Below, piece by piece: positions 1 to 7,029 of a stretch of DNA of 7,084 nt. Within the stretch, counting starts at the first letter, position 1. Every line of letters starts with the position of its first letter. The notes under the pieces were generated by a model. That model had not been told where the DNA came from and did not search any database. It saw only the letters and a list, made by a program, of their open reading frames with translations. The position numbers and the translations under genes were made by a program. Source of the DNA: Deltaproteobacteria bacterium (GTDB taxonomy: Bacteria > Desulfobacterota > Desulfobacteria > Desulfobacterales > ETH-SRB1); the NCBI GenBank assembly GCA_030262795.1, contig JAJSZO010000133.1:1-7084 (forward strand), written 5' to 3'.

Positions 1-116
1 CGCTAGTTTATGTAATCAGGAGCATTTGTCCCGCCTGCCAGGGCTTTTTGCTTAAGGTAAGCGGCTGATTTGATTATCATATCCCGCCCACCGCCCTTTT
101 AAATAAGGAATCAAAG
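1..116. other. Non-coding left edge, nothing recognised
   Basis: All six frames are short here. One plus-strand frame reads about 20 codons from the window edge (containing a CPAC tetrapeptide) before a TGA near 73, and could be the tail of a gene that starts outside the window. I see no family signature, RNA gene or clear terminator, so no gene is called. Confidence 0.4.
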
Positions 117-249
117 GTATTCTCTTTAAATTTTATGGTAAATCGTAATTTTTAAATTCTTTCAAAACTAAATTTATTTTAAAATAAGATAGTTACGTTG
201 CAAACAATTTAGCTTTTCCAAAAGTTACCATAAAATTTAAAGAGGATAC
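117..249. repeat. 133-bp AT-rich foldback (MITE-like) inverted-repeat element
   Basis: The two 25-base ends (117-141 and 225-249) are inverted copies matching at 24 of 25 positions; each arm carries CTCTTTAAATTTTATGGTAA or its complement. Inside them, 153-173 pairs imperfectly with 191-211 (about 15 of 21), and a 14-bp palindrome (TTATTTTAAAATAA, 174-187) sits close to the centre. The whole block can therefore fold into one long imperfect hairpin. It has no coding capacity. A miniature inverted-repeat transposable element is the best guess. A TA dinucleotide near each end (118-119 and 247-248) would suit a Tc1/IS630-type insertion, but these bases also belong to the inverted repeat, so this is weak. 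A structured RNA or matrix of regulatory hairpins is the alternative. A further 15-bp palindrome (248-262, ACTAAAA-A-TTTTAGT) abuts the right end. Confidence 0.65.
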
Positions 250-291
250 TAAAAATTTTAGTTTTTCAGTGAACAGTGTGGTGAGGTATAT

Positions 292-548
292 CCATTACTC
301 CTCAAAACATTGGACTGTCGAGCTCTTGATTACGCAAGTGTTCAAAGAATTTCATTATTGTCGCAGCCGCCGGAAATGAACCGACAGGAAAACCATTTTA
401 TCCTGCTGCCTATTTATCTGCCGGAACCTCCATTTCCACTGCATTTGCAGCAAACATCATTGCTGATTATCTATCGCTGAATCCCGAGGCAACAAAAAGG
501 GAAGACTTTAATGCTCTGGTAGAAAATGGAGCGAGGATTGACCCTTAG
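292..548 (+). pseudogene. Remnant of a subtilisin-like (S8) serine protease, C-terminal part
   Basis: The frame from 345 to the TAG at 546-548 reads 67 residues with two subtilase hallmarks: VAAAGNEPTG (oxyanion-hole Asn at 375-377) and AGTSISTAFAAN (catalytic Ser at 429-431), followed by a typical helical tail. Upstream, a different frame from about 292 to 343 reads LDCRALDYAS, which fits the helix before the FIIVAAAGN strand, so a one-base frameshift lies near 340-345. Only 18 codons separate the Asn from the Ser, whereas subtilisin BPN' has 66 residues (Asn155 to Ser221). An internal stretch of roughly 48 codons therefore seems to have been lost near 411-416. The Asp and His parts of the triad and the start are absent. 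The product cannot be an active protease. The family call is firm; the exact upstream limit is not. Confidence 0.7.
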
Positions 549-631
549 GGCAGATTCCTTCGGTCGTACATCCCTTCGCAATGACAGGAAGCTGTAATTC
601 AGGGACTTTTCGTTCAGGCAGTAAATAGAAA
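549..631. other. Intergenic stretch with repeat-like CCTTCG motif pair
   Basis: No gene is visible. The segment around 553-590 contains CCTTCG twice (TTCCTTCGGTCG and CCCTTCGCAATGACAGG). It has the look of the short dispersed intergenic repeats seen in many environmental bacterial genomes. Only one copy is in this window, so the repeat status is inference. Confidence 0.25.
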
Positions 632-659
632 TTGACTATTGAGAATGATAACTGATAAA
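632..659 (+). promoter_or_regulatory. Possible sigma-70 type promoter for the LptC-like gene
   Basis: TTGACT at 632-637 matches the -35 consensus at five of six bases. GATAAA at 654-659 matches the -10 consensus at four of six, with a 16-base spacer. It would give a leader of roughly 50 bases before the ATG at 717. The region is AT-rich, so chance matches are likely and this is tentative. Confidence 0.35.
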
Positions 660-716
660 ATTAGAAAATTTATTCAGTTTCACAGTTCAAGGTTAAAAGC
701 CGACTAATCCTAAAAC

Positions 717-1490
717 ATGAAACATAAACTTAACAACCTGAATAGTTACGTATTTCGAGCCTATAATTTCAGAACATTACGGGTTATTTTTCTGTTTTTG
801 GCAGTGGCCGGCATTGCCGTCCCGATATTTATTTATTACCGCCATAGCGCTTCAGCGCCAGCAGATAACAACAAAAACATTTCACACTATCAACAACCCT
901 ATCGACCCCGACATGCAATTCGGGGATTTAGCTTTGACAGCAGTCATGACGGAAGAAGGCTAATTTCGATCAAGGCAGACAGGTTCAGCATTAAAAAGAA
1001 GAAACTTGGTTTTCTAAGCTTTGGTCTGATAAATGAAGTTATAATCGACAACGCTATTATTCATATCTATGGGAGGAGCGAACTGCCTGAAAAGAGGTCG
1101 GATGAAAAAAGAACTAATAGATCGACGACAGATATCCAATCTCAGCGACATTTGACATTTAAGGGTATATTTTCAAAAAATGCTCTGCCGTCGTTTCAGG
1201 CAAAGAAAATTTCATCCATTGTGATGAAGCCGGTTTGTGTGGAGCTTCATGATGAAAAATCAGTTGTTACACAAATCTCGGCAGCTTCAGCGGTTGTTCG
1301 TTTAAAAAAACGCTATATTCTTTTCAAAGGGAACGTGAGGGTGGTGTCTGAATCCAGGGTTCTAACTACAAGCCGGCTAAAACTGTTTCCTGAAAAAGCA
1401 GTTATACTATGCGATCAACACTTTATTTTAAAGACATCTGAAAAAGACTTGGAGGGCAACCGGCTGACGTCTGATATATTTCTTAAGTAG
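717..1490 (+). CDS. LptC-like single-pass inner-membrane protein
   Basis: This 257-residue protein has a basic N-terminus, one hydrophobic segment at about residues 21-41 and a predicted periplasmic remainder, which is the layout of LptC, the bitopic protein that passes LPS from the LptBFG transporter to LptA. The region after the anchor (GFSFDSSHDGRRLISIKADRF, about 70-90) and the C-terminal part (FKGNVRVVSESRVLTTSRL at 203-221, then a second beta-like stretch ending in LEGNRLTSD) resemble the repeated beta-strand pattern of the LptC/OstA family. It is longer than typical LptC (about 190 residues), with a basic, polar insert around 120-165. A TAA at 711-713, in frame and just upstream, means the start cannot lie further 5'. 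No good Shine-Dalgarno precedes the ATG, so weak translation or a later start is possible. No lptA, lptB or kdsC neighbour is present, so it may be a diverged paralogue; no gene symbol is assigned. The family call rests on pattern, not a search. Confidence 0.6.
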   Translation: MKHKLNNLNSYVFRAYNFRTLRVIFLFLAVAGIAVPIFIYYRHSASAPADNNKNISHYQQPYRPRHAIRGFSFDSSHDGRRLISIKADRFSIKKKKLGFLSFGLINEVIIDNAIIHIYGRSELPEKRSDEKRTNRSTTDIQSQRHLTFKGIFSKNALPSFQAKKISSIVMKPVCVELHDEKSVVTQISAASAVVRLKKRYILFKGNVRVVSESRVLTTSRLKLFPEKAVILCDQHFILKTSEKDLEGNRLTSDIFLK

Positions 1491-1506
1491 CTATATTCAC
1501 CATCTG

Positions 1507-1537
1507 CCTCCCTCTTTGTAAAGGAGGATTAAGAGGG
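1507..1537. repeat. Short G/C-tract inverted repeat before the large exported-protein gene
   Basis: CCTCC (1507-1511) can pair with GGAGG (1523-1527). Overlapping it, CCCTCTT (1510-1516) pairs perfectly with AAGAGGG (1531-1537), so two mutually exclusive hairpins are possible. The sequence resembles widespread intergenic repeats of the CCTCCC...AAAGG-GGATT type. It contains a strong Shine-Dalgarno-like AAGGAGG (1521-1527) that is about 31 bases from the start codon and has no start codon at the proper distance. The functional site is more likely AAAGGAG at 1544-1550, eight bases before the ATG at 1559. Confidence 0.45.
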
Positions 1538-1558
1538 ATTTAGAAAGGAGAGCGACCG

Positions 1559-4500
1559 ATGAAGAAAAAAACATGTAAATTTTCAACCATTATTTGTTTA
1601 TCATTGTTCCTTTTGTGTTTAACAATTTCAGCTCATGCTTCTGACACATCGCAGGCCCTTGTTGCTGAGGGTCGTGTCCTTCTCTTTAATAATGGCAATC
1701 CCACCTATTCCGGCATACTTTTGGCTAACGCAAAATTTGAGGGGGCAGTTACAGCAGATTCTTCAGATCAGGAAGCCAACTTGTTCTATGCGGTCACGCG
1801 TATACTGGCATTTGGATTGGAACAGGGCAGCGGAACAGGCTTGGAAACATTGAGGGATTTGTTTGAGGCATTTGGAATAAGCCGAAACGATGTTGAGCTG
1901 GTTGAAGTAGATGCTCCATTCAACGAGCCGCCTGAAATATATGATCATTATGACCCGCCTGAGATAATACCCGGCGGTGAAGATGTGCGGGCATTTTTAG
2001 CAGGTCCGTTTTTGACGTTGCTGGATGCTGCCATTGCCAATCTCAATGTGATTACAAATACCTTCAATATTAGTCTGCTCTCTTCTGAAACAGACGATGA
2101 CTATAATCTTGAGGTCGACTACGGCGATGTTTTGCTCTTTAGATCAGCCCTTTATACGCTAAAATCTGCTATCCTGATTGTAACGGCGTATGATCTGAAT
2201 ATTGATCTCCGTGAGTTGGCAGTCCTTGGAAATGCGGGTGTTCTTCAGATACAGCGGGATATTCCGGACAAATACCAGGACGTGTTGAAATTACGCGGCA
2301 CAAACGGTGCAAATGGCGCTGCCTCCCTTATAAATGCAAAATCAGCTCTCCTTGCTGGAATTAATGCTTATGAGACCGCTTTTATCTTTATTACAACTGA
2401 ATCTGACCCGCAGGAAAACGACCTTTTCTATTTTGAGTCAGATGAAGATCAAAGGGAAGCGGAGTTTTTTTTAACGCAGCTCACAGAGATAGAAAACTCT
2501 TTAAACGAAAATCGTCCTGCCGAATTTACTACAATTGAAGAAAGGTGGATATTTACCGATACCACCACCAATGATCAACTTGAGATAGAGATAGAAAAAG
2601 ATGCGAATGAAAAATTTGTAATTGGTGATTATTGGGGACAAAACGGGTGTGATTTTATAAGCTGTAACGGCTGGGTGGAAGTTTTTTCTGTTTCCGGGAC
2701 TTCCGTTACAATTGAAATGGCTTATGACGGCATGTATTCGGGTTCCGCAACATTCACAGGCACAATCACTGACGGTACATCCATATCAGGAACATTTACA
2801 GAGTATGATGATTTTGGTGCTGTTAAAGGCAGCGGTTTCTTCACAGCTACGCGCCAGAGCCGGGAATCAGAGACTGAAACAATCAATTTCAACCTTATTT
2901 TCGGAAATACAAACAAATCCCCTCTTGATATCAGAGCAATTCTACCGGAGTTTGATCAAAATAGCGAACCTGTTCCAGCCAGCTTTGGCGAACCCATATT
3001 AAATGGTATATTGCCCGATATTGCGACCAACGATGCTTTGACAAGAAAGATGGACCTGCAGCCATCCGGTGAATTTCTCATTCCCAATGCTAATATTAAT
3101 GTGCAGGATGGGAATATCAACGACTGGGTTGCCATTACCCCTGTCTTTGTTGATATCACCGAAGAAGATGAATACGAGTTCCCCGGGGACGATATCACTG
3201 CACTTTACCTGGCTAAAGATACCGAAAACCTTTATGTTCGGATGAGATTGACGGAAAATCCCAACACTTTATCGCCGGATGCCAATGGAGGCAGTATGCA
3301 CTACTTTGTCCAGTTAGCCAGGTCCGGATCGGCATCTGCATGGAGTGACAGGTATTTTGGCGTGAAGTATGATTCTGGCAATTGGAGAGTTATGGTTCAT
3401 AAAAACGCAGGATATGAGGTTTTGGGAGACCATCCGACCGGATTTGCCCAGGCAGTCGGAAATGAGCTTGAATGGAAGGTTCCCTTAAATGAACTGGAAC
3501 TTCCCTTCACAGGATGCTACTTGAATACATGGAGCCACTGGACACCAGGCAGCTACGATTGCTCCGACGACAATGATACCAGACTTCGAGTTGGACCGTT
3601 ATCCTCAATCTCTGGCACTATTGAGCGTCCGGCAGGTGTAGGAAATATCTTCATTTACGCATGCGATGCATCAACCGGTAGAAGGGTTGGAAAAATCCAC
3701 ATAACTTCTCCGGGAACTTACACCATCGAAAGCCTCCCCGTAGGAGCGAATGTTTATATCTTCGCCATCTGGGATGCGGATAACAACGGAATCAAGACAT
3801 TCGGAGATTATTTCGGCACAACCGGCCCGATTGTGGTGGCAATCGGAGGCACAACCGGTGCGGATTTTGCAATCAATACCTGGATCAATGATTCCTTCAT
3901 CATGACGAAACCCGGTCTATACAGGCTGTTTGGGAGTGACACCTATAACATTCCAGACCCACAGCATTACTATGGTCCGTGGGACCCGAATGAGGTTGAC
4001 TGGGGGAGCGGCTGGACGTTTATCGGAGAATCAAATAAGACAGAGACATTTAATACCGGTCAGTATTACAAAAACATTCTGATTATCTGGGACAAAGAGC
4101 CGATGTTTAATTTTGACGCTTTTGAAGATCTGACGGCAGAGACAGCTTTTGCAACCAATGCGGATGGAACGTCATGCGAATACAACTGGATAAGTTCCGG
4201 TCTCAAAAATTTCAATGCATATGATTGGTCTGAGCCTTGCTACTTCAAAGGACATCCGGATGGATTATATGCCCGCACCGAAGATTGGTACGGCTTTTCT
4301 CTGCTCACCATGCCGGATGACAGTATTGGTAATGTGGCAAGGCAGCTCAAGATAACGCTTGTATCAAATCTTTTGGGTGATCTGAATGGAGACAATGATG
4401 TGGGCCTTGCAGATGCGATCCTGGCATTACGTGTGGTCTCTAACTTTTCAAATGCTATAGAATTAAATTTTAACAGTGATGTCAATGGCAACGGCAGGAT

Positions 4501-4834
4501 AGGTTTAGAAGAGGCGATTTATGCTTTGCAGCATGCGGCAGGGCTCCGAACTTGCGTAACAAAAGATATCGAAGACTATGTTCATATTGAAGGACACGTT
4601 TATAAAGCCGGTACCACCATTCCTGTTCAAGGAGCCGTAGTTTCAACATCTTTAGACTTACAAACAGCGGTGACAGATGCAAACGGTCATTTTTTTCTTC
4701 AGACCAACACCCTAACCGGATATTCAAGCACACCCTATACTATCACAATTTTAGCATCCGGGTATCTAACTTACAGTGAAACTCATACATGGGGTGATCA
4801 TCCCATCAATCAGGTATTCTATGTTAACTATTGA
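1559..4834 (+). CDS. Large secreted multidomain protein with CBM9-like, regulatory and dockerin modules
   Basis: This 1091-residue protein is probably exported. It starts with a Sec signal peptide (basic KKK, hydrophobic core about 10-24, cleavage likely after SAHA, residue 27). Residues 30-320 look mostly helical and TPR-like (for example ANAKFEGAVTADSSDQEANLFYAVTRIL). Residues 325-433 are beta-rich and Gly/Thr-rich with a close Cys pair (C364, C369). Residues about 508-680 fit a CBM9/DOMON-like fold (INVQDGNINDW, then DDITALYLAKDTENLYVRMRL). Residues 682-772 resemble a carboxypeptidase-regulatory-like beta module. A Trp/Tyr-rich region of unknown fold spans 780-935. A type I dockerin lies at 938-997, with two calcium-loop patterns (D941-N943-D945-D947-D952 and D974-N976-N978-R980-E985). 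A second regulatory-like beta module (1007-1090) ends the chain. No catalytic domain is recognised. It follows the LptC-like gene by 68 bases on the same strand and has a good ribosome site (AAAGGAG, 1544-1550). The role may be surface or extracellular binding; that is inference. Confidence 0.8.
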   Translation: MKKKTCKFSTIICLSLFLLCLTISAHASDTSQALVAEGRVLLFNNGNPTYSGILLANAKFEGAVTADSSDQEANLFYAVTRILAFGLEQGSGTGLETLRDLFEAFGISRNDVELVEVDAPFNEPPEIYDHYDPPEIIPGGEDVRAFLAGPFLTLLDAAIANLNVITNTFNISLLSSETDDDYNLEVDYGDVLLFRSALYTLKSAILIVTAYDLNIDLRELAVLGNAGVLQIQRDIPDKYQDVLKLRGTNGANGAASLINAKSALLAGINAYETAFIFITTESDPQENDLFYFESDEDQREAEFFLTQLTEIENSLNENRPAEFTTIEERWIFTDTTTNDQLEIEIEKDANEKFVIGDYWGQNGCDFISCNGWVEVFSVSGTSVTIEMAYDGMYSGSATFTGTITDGTSISGTFTEYDDFGAVKGSGFFTATRQSRESETETINFNLIFGNTNKSPLDIRAILPEFDQNSEPVPASFGEPILNGILPDIATNDALTRKMDLQPSGEFLIPNANINVQDGNINDWVAITPVFVDITEEDEYEFPGDDITALYLAKDTENLYVRMRLTENPNTLSPDANGGSMHYFVQLARSGSASAWSDRYFGVKYDSGNWRVMVHKNAGYEVLGDHPTGFAQAVGNELEWKVPLNELELPFTGCYLNTWSHWTPGSYDCSDDNDTRLRVGPLSSISGTIERPAGVGNIFIYACDASTGRRVGKIHITSPGTYTIESLPVGANVYIFAIWDADNNGIKTFGDYFGTTGPIVVAIGGTTGADFAINTWINDSFIMTKPGLYRLFGSDTYNIPDPQHYYGPWDPNEVDWGSGWTFIGESNKTETFNTGQYYKNILIIWDKEPMFNFDAFEDLTAETAFATNADGTSCEYNWISSGLKNFNAYDWSEPCYFKGHPDGLYARTEDWYGFSLLTMPDDSIGNVARQLKITLVSNLLGDLNGDNDVGLADAILALRVVSNFSNAIELNFNSDVNGNGRIGLEEAIYALQHAAGLRTCVTKDIEDYVHIEGHVYKAGTTIPVQGAVVSTSLDLQTAVTDANGHFFLQTNTLTGYSSTPYTITILASGYLTYSETHTWGDHPINQVFYVNY

Positions 4835-4840
4835 AAAATA

Positions 4841-4871
4841 TAATGCGGAACGTCACAAACGTTCCGCATTA
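4841..4871. terminator. Perfect 12-bp hairpin after the exported-protein gene
   Basis: TAATGCGGAACG (4841-4852) and CGTTCCGCATTA (4860-4871) pair perfectly around a 7-base loop, six bases after the TGA at 4832-4834. On the plus strand no T-run follows, whereas on the minus strand the hairpin is followed by TATATTTTTC. Position argues for a terminator or mRNA 3'-end stabiliser of the upstream gene. By the usual intrinsic-terminator rule it would work better against minus-strand transcription. Confidence 0.6.
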
Positions 4872-4989
4872 CCGATCATTTAAACAAAAAAGGTGACGGT
4901 CATGCCTTGGGCTCGTAATGGCAAAGAAATTGTTGTATGGGGTATATGGGTAAAAAAGGGTGGGTAAATTTCATTTCTCAGGAGAAAAG

Positions 4990-6974
4990 ATGCGCTATTT
5001 CAATACATCAGGTCAGTGTAATCCAAAAGAACATTATACGGTAATGCGAAAAGAAAATGAGAATCATTCTGCAGAAAAAAAATGCTCAAGGTGGGCGATT
5101 CGCCCCCTTGTTCCTGAAGAGGTATATACGAACAGAAAGGAGCATATCGACTATCTATATAATGCGGCGATTAAAGCTATAACCCGCAGAACCATGTCAA
5201 CAGTCCTTCTTGGCAAGCGGCGCATGGGAAAAACCGAAATATTCAAGCGGGTGGTAAATCGGCTCTTTTTTGAGCAGGAGAACTATCATGACCTGAATCA
5301 ATCTGTTGTACCGGATATATTACAGCTTCAGGGATACAGTAGCTGATCGGTGGGATTTTTCCGTAAAATATGTGGAGAATTTTCTCAGATGGTATGTTGC
5401 CTTCCGTTTGAGGGATCCTCGTGTTCTATCTGACAGGTTTGTCAGCCAAAACGATCTTCCTGAAATGATCGGCTCGCGTATTGATCTGCCGAAAGGAGCC
5501 GGAGGAACAATTAAACTTATGAGTTCTCTGGTAGCCAAAAGAGTTACCATGCCCGAGGAAGAGGCTTTAATGCTACCGCGTGGGGTTTCTGACTGGGATG
5601 ACAGCACGGTCATCATGTTTCTCGACGAGTTTCAAAACACACGCCTTCCACAGTATAATTTTGACATAGCAGGACTAATGCAGGAAGCGGTTGAATCCCC
5701 TACATGCCCGCACTTTGTGACAGGCTCTGCCATGAAGTATCCTTGCACGAGAGATACTAGGGCGTGGATCCCTATTTGGACGGTTTGACAGTGAGCCGAT
5801 TGAGAATATGACAGAGTATTACGGTGCTGAATTGGCGCATAACGCAGGTCGTTATTATGGCGCTGAATTTACAGAAGAGATAAAACCTGTGATTGCAAGC
5901 CGATGCGGGGGCAATCCGTTCTATATTACAGCCGTAGCGCGTCAGGCAGCAAAGCAGCAAAAGCCCATTGTCAGCGAAGAGAGTCTTAACGAGGTACTTG
6001 CAGTGGATCTTTCCTCCGGCTTTATATGGGGAGAGCTAAATGATCAGGTAACGCGGTGGATTGAGCGGATCAACCAATATGGTATTACCAAATGGGTACT
6101 CTATCTGTCTGCTTTAGAAGAGGGGGACAGGCTTGATCTTGAGCGAATTCAGCGGGAATTGGCAGAACGTGAGGGAACGGATGTTGCTCTTGAGACCATC
6201 CGTGATGTCTTGATAAAACTGTCTCGCGGCGACCTCCTTGAATACATGGAGCTTGGCGGATGGTTTAGAAAAGTTGAAGACCCGATCCTGTTGGAGTTTC
6301 TGAGGATCTGGGGAAGAATTGAAGTAGAGGGAAAGAATCAAGCTGTTGTCAGGTCTAAGACAGTCAAACAATACCAGACGCTTAAACGAAGAATTAATGA
6401 TCATGTCGGGTATCTCGCAGAAGTATACATGTCTCAGGTATTATGGAATGCTCAGAGGAAAAAGCTGCCAGGGAAATTATTTCACACAAAGGAAAATATT
6501 CAGTTGCCATGGCAATTTTTCTATATTTGACACCGTGTCAGGCTTGGCGCTGGAGCTGATAAGGAGATTGATTTATATGCCGCGGCCGGATCCGAGGTAT
6601 GGATAGGCGAAAGCAAATGGTGGCGCGACCGTAAGGTCGGACGAGGTGAGATTGAAACATTTTTGCATAAAGCGGATCTTGTGAGCGAGGCAGAAGGGGA
6701 GGGTCTTCAGGTACTCAGAATATGGTTTTTTGCTAATGACGGTTTTACAGAAGAGGCAGAGACCTTGATGCGCGAAAAAGGGATGCTCTGGTCTGTTCGG
6801 AATGACCTGAATGAGTTGCTCAACGAGGTGGGACTCCGTCGGTTACCGGATCTGGCGAAAGAATATGATGTGAACGGCAAGATTAGGCTTGGAGAAAGCT
6901 TCACGAGTTTAGGGGTTTTCTCATTCCCATGCTCCAGCGTAGGAATGCATACTATGCACAACATCAAACCGTAG
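4990..6974 (+). pseudogene. Broken ATPase with C-terminal PD-(D/E)XK nuclease-like domain (two frameshifts and a stop)
   Basis: Joining the pieces gives one protein of about 660 codons. Piece one starts at ATG 4990 (AGGAG at 4980-4984, five bases upstream; a GTG at 4960 is a weaker option) and carries Walker A GKRRMGKT from 5212. An extra G at 5313/5314 moves the frame; piece two (from 5315) reads IYYSFRDTVADRWDFS and Walker B VIMFLDE (to 5629), then FVTGSAM, sensor-1-like. An extra A at 5735/5736 moves it again; piece three reads SILAREILGRGSLFGRFD and a winged-helix-like region, then meets TGA at 6528-6530. The same frame continues to 6974 with EIDLYAAAG...GESKW, a D-x12-E-x-K nuclease motif (D at 6570, E at 6609, K at 6615). 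The order matches ATPase_2/DUF234-type (COG1672-like) proteins, whose cellular role is poorly known. The last 25 or so codons come from a palindromic repeat, so the native end is probably near 6850-6900. Sequencing error is the alternative to genuine decay. Confidence 0.8.
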
Positions 6975-6996
6975 CGAACGGCCTCTGTGCCGTTCG
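6922..6996. repeat. Cluster of three palindromes (REP-like composite repeat)
   Basis: Three inverted repeats lie in a row. CATTCCCATGCT (6922-6933) pairs with AGCGTAGGAATG (6936-6947) with one mismatch and one G-T pair, and resembles the common TTCCCACGCTCC-AGCGTGGGAA repeat of environmental bacteria. TGCATA-C-TATGCA occupies 6946-6958. CGAACGGC (6975-6982) pairs perfectly with GCCGTTCG (6989-6996) over a 6-base loop. The group overlaps the 3' end of the broken ATPase frame and ends 33 bases before the next start codon. It may also stop transcription, although no T-run follows. Dispersal in the genome is inferred, since only one copy is visible here. Confidence 0.6.
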
Positions 6997-7029
6997 AGTA
7001 TATGCGGATAGGATTTAGGAATTATAAAG

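Noticed and set aside
174..249. Foldback element as a CRISPR or tandem repeat array.
   Set aside because: There are only two arms in inverted orientation, with no direct repeats or regular spacers.
4902..4967. A 21-codon open frame (MPWARNGKEIVVWGIWVKKGG) with AGGTGA shortly upstream, between the hairpin and the ATPase gene.
   Set aside because: It is too short to judge, resembles no leader peptide that I know and overlaps a weak alternative GTG start of the next gene. Chance is the simpler explanation.
4960..4989. GTG start at 4960 for the broken ATPase gene.
   Set aside because: ATG at 4990 has AGGAG at good spacing, while the GTG has only a G-rich stretch nearby, and the added ten residues show no family similarity.
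5306..5346. Programmed frameshifting between the first two pieces of the ATPase gene.
   Set aside because: There is no slippery heptamer, no start/stop overlap that would permit coupling, and two further lesions lie downstream, so decay or sequencing error is more likely.
5320..5616. Minus-strand open frame of about 98 codons inside the ATPase gene, and similar minus-strand frames within the exported-protein gene.
   Set aside because: They lie opposite regions with clear plus-strand family motifs, have no credible ribosome sites and show no recognisable domains, so they are shadows.
6528..6530. In-frame TGA as a selenocysteine codon.
   Set aside because: The position lies between two domains and is not a catalytic Cys site. 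The frame already has two other breaks, and the 13-bp palindrome is too short to be a SECIS element.
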